Source: Thermoplasmatota archaeon (GTDB lineage: Archaea; Thermoplasmatota; E2; DHVEG-1). Taken from it: a DNA stretch of 6,874 nucleotides. Positions 5,795 to 6,874 of the stretch are shown one piece after another. Position 1 is the first letter of the stretch. Each line of letters begins with the position of its first letter. The stretch is from positions 1 to 6,874 of the forward strand of contig JALHTX010000099.1 of the NCBI GenBank assembly GCA_022866015.1, written 5' to 3'. Below the pieces are notes generated by a model that saw only the letters and a list, made by a program, of their open reading frames with translations, searched no databases and was not told the DNA's origin. The position numbers and the translations under genes were made by a program.

Positions 5795-6874
5795 ATGATT
5801 GCACGCAAATCTGCTCTCTATATATTGATACAACTGCTTAATGGAATTATTGGTTTTATTGGATTGAAATTTATTGCTTTATATATGCAGCCATGGGAGT
5901 ATGGGATTGTTGCTTTTGCCTATGGTTTTGTCGCTCTTTTCACAATTTTTGGTGATTTAGCCTTTGGACAGGCACATATCAAACGTATTTCTGAGGGAAA
6001 AGATCAGGAAAAATGTATAGGTACATTTGCTGCAATTAAAATAATGTTAACAGGATTTCTAGCATCAACTACTATTTTATCGATAGCAATATGGCGATAT
6101 GTTTTTGGACGAGGATTTGAATCACCATTGCATGAACAAGCGGTTTACCTTTTACTTGCTTATTTTGTTTTATCTAGTCTCACGCAGACGTTTACTTTCA
6201 CTTTCTCCGCTAAAAAAGAAATTGCAAAGGTTCAAATACCAACTTTTTTATTTACACTTACTCGAGTAATTATAACAATTTTTATCGCTTACTTTGGCTT
6301 TGGTGTTCTGGCATTAGCATACACCTATATTTTAGGTGAAATTTTCCAATTTAGTCTAGCTTACTATTTTTTTAGAAAATATACTGTTAAAAAACCATCT
6401 ATTGATTATTTAAAAAATTATACAAAGTTTGCTTTTCCCTTGGCAATTGGATCGGCAGCATATATCATAATATTGAATGTTGATAAAGTATTCATTCAAT
6501 TATTCTGGGGTGCTCAGCAGGTTGGAGAATATTATGCTGTTTTTAATTTATCTCGTTTCATACTAAACTTTTCATCTGCGGTTACTATTCTCTTAATACC
6601 AACGATATCGGAGTATCATGCGAAAAACAATATAGACGGTATTGGAAAGTTGATGTTAACATCGGAAAGATATCTTAGCATGATTACCTTTCCCATTGTT
6701 ATTTTGCTCGTTGTATTGGCAGGGCCGGTCATTCATATTTTACTTAGTGATAAATATTTGCCTGCTTTAACCGTTTTGCAGATATTACCTTTTTTCGTCC
6801 TCTTTGAGGTGTTATCACAGCCATACCAGAGTCAGTTGCAAGGGATGAACATGCCACATATATTACGTACTAGG
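5795..6874 (+). CDS. Oligosaccharide flippase, Wzx/MOP superfamily, 3' end outside window
   Basis: Partial gene. An ATG opens a frame that stays open for 360 codons to the window edge. An in-frame TAG at 5777-5779, with no start codon between, makes ATG 5795 the earliest possible start. The protein is very hydrophobic. I see candidate membrane helices near residues 7-30, 36-56, 78-100, 115-136, 150-170, 171-193, 211-237, 247-270, 296-317 and 323-340. Polysaccharide-export flippase features include the N-terminal amphipathic helix, MQPWEYGIVAFAYGF (31-45), FGDLAFGQAHIKR (52-64) and NVDKVFIQLFWG (228-239) with EYYAVFNLSRF (245-255). Such proteins flip lipid-linked oligosaccharides across the cytoplasmic membrane for surface glycans. 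Typical members have 12-14 helices and over 400 residues, so the last part is missing. It lies 55 bases after glmU and probably has its own promoter. GC is higher than in neighbours (35-37% on two counted lines). The transported sugar cannot be told. Confidence 0.87.
   Translation, partial: MIARKSALYILIQLLNGIIGFIGLKFIALYMQPWEYGIVAFAYGFVALFTIFGDLAFGQAHIKRISEGKDQEKCIGTFAAIKIMLTGFLASTTILSIAIWRYVFGRGFESPLHEQAVYLLLAYFVLSSLTQTFTFTFSAKKEIAKVQIPTFLFTLTRVIITIFIAYFGFGVLALAYTYILGEIFQFSLAYYFFRKYTVKKPSIDYLKNYTKFAFPLAIGSAAYIIILNVDKVFIQLFWGAQQVGEYYAVFNLSRFILNFSSAVTILLIPTISEYHAKNNIDGIGKLMLTSERYLSMITFPIVILLVVLAGPVIHILLSDKYLPALTVLQILPFFVLFEVLSQPYQSQLQGMNMPHILRTR

Noticed and set aside
6871..6873. TAG near the window end as the flippase stop codon
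   Set aside because: It is out of frame; the in-frame codons there are ACT and AGG, so the gene continues past the window.

Overview
The window is strongly AT-rich (17-28% GC on four lines counted by hand outside the last gene). It carries six genes, all on the + strand, with the first and last cut by the window edges. It looks archaeal. The two nucleotidyltransferase/left-handed beta-helix proteins are of the archaeal GlmU type, including the shared C-terminal Ser-Lys-Val-Met. TATA-box-like elements sit upstream of two transcription units. Two starts use a GTGAT-type Shine-Dalgarno, and the last gene looks leaderless. Composition would fit an AT-rich ammonia-oxidising thaumarchaeon or an AT-rich methanogen, but the sequence does not settle the lineage.

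Layout. (1) 1-774: 3' part of a DHH/DHHA1 phosphoesterase gene. (2) 782-1390: adenylylsulfate (APS) kinase, 7 bases downstream and probably co-transcribed. (3) 1391-1510: a 120-base gap with a weak terminator-like stretch and a good TATA box. (4) 1511-5739: a compact three-gene amino-sugar unit. It consists of a GlmU-like protein whose acetyltransferase signature is gone, then GlmS, then a GlmU-like protein that keeps the full acetyltransferase signature. (5) 5740-5794: a 55-base gap with a T-run and a TATA-like element placed for a leaderless start. (6) 5795 to the window end: the first 360 residues of a multi-spanning oligosaccharide flippase (Wzx/MOP type).

How the genes may work together. 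GlmS makes glucosamine-6-phosphate. A phosphoglucosamine mutase (GlmM), not present here, would give glucosamine-1-phosphate. The second GlmU-like protein would acetylate this and form UDP-GlcNAc. The first GlmU-like protein can still bind a nucleotide and a sugar phosphate, so it may activate another sugar. UDP-sugars would feed a surface glycan that the flippase moves across the membrane. APS kinase makes PAPS, the donor for sulfotransferases, and no sulfate-reduction gene is in view, so sulfation of the same glycan is a reasonable guess. The DHH protein could then clear the by-product pAp, but this is speculative. Nothing in the window is clearly a new system. The most useful leads are the DHH-APS kinase pair and the divergent first GlmU paralogue.
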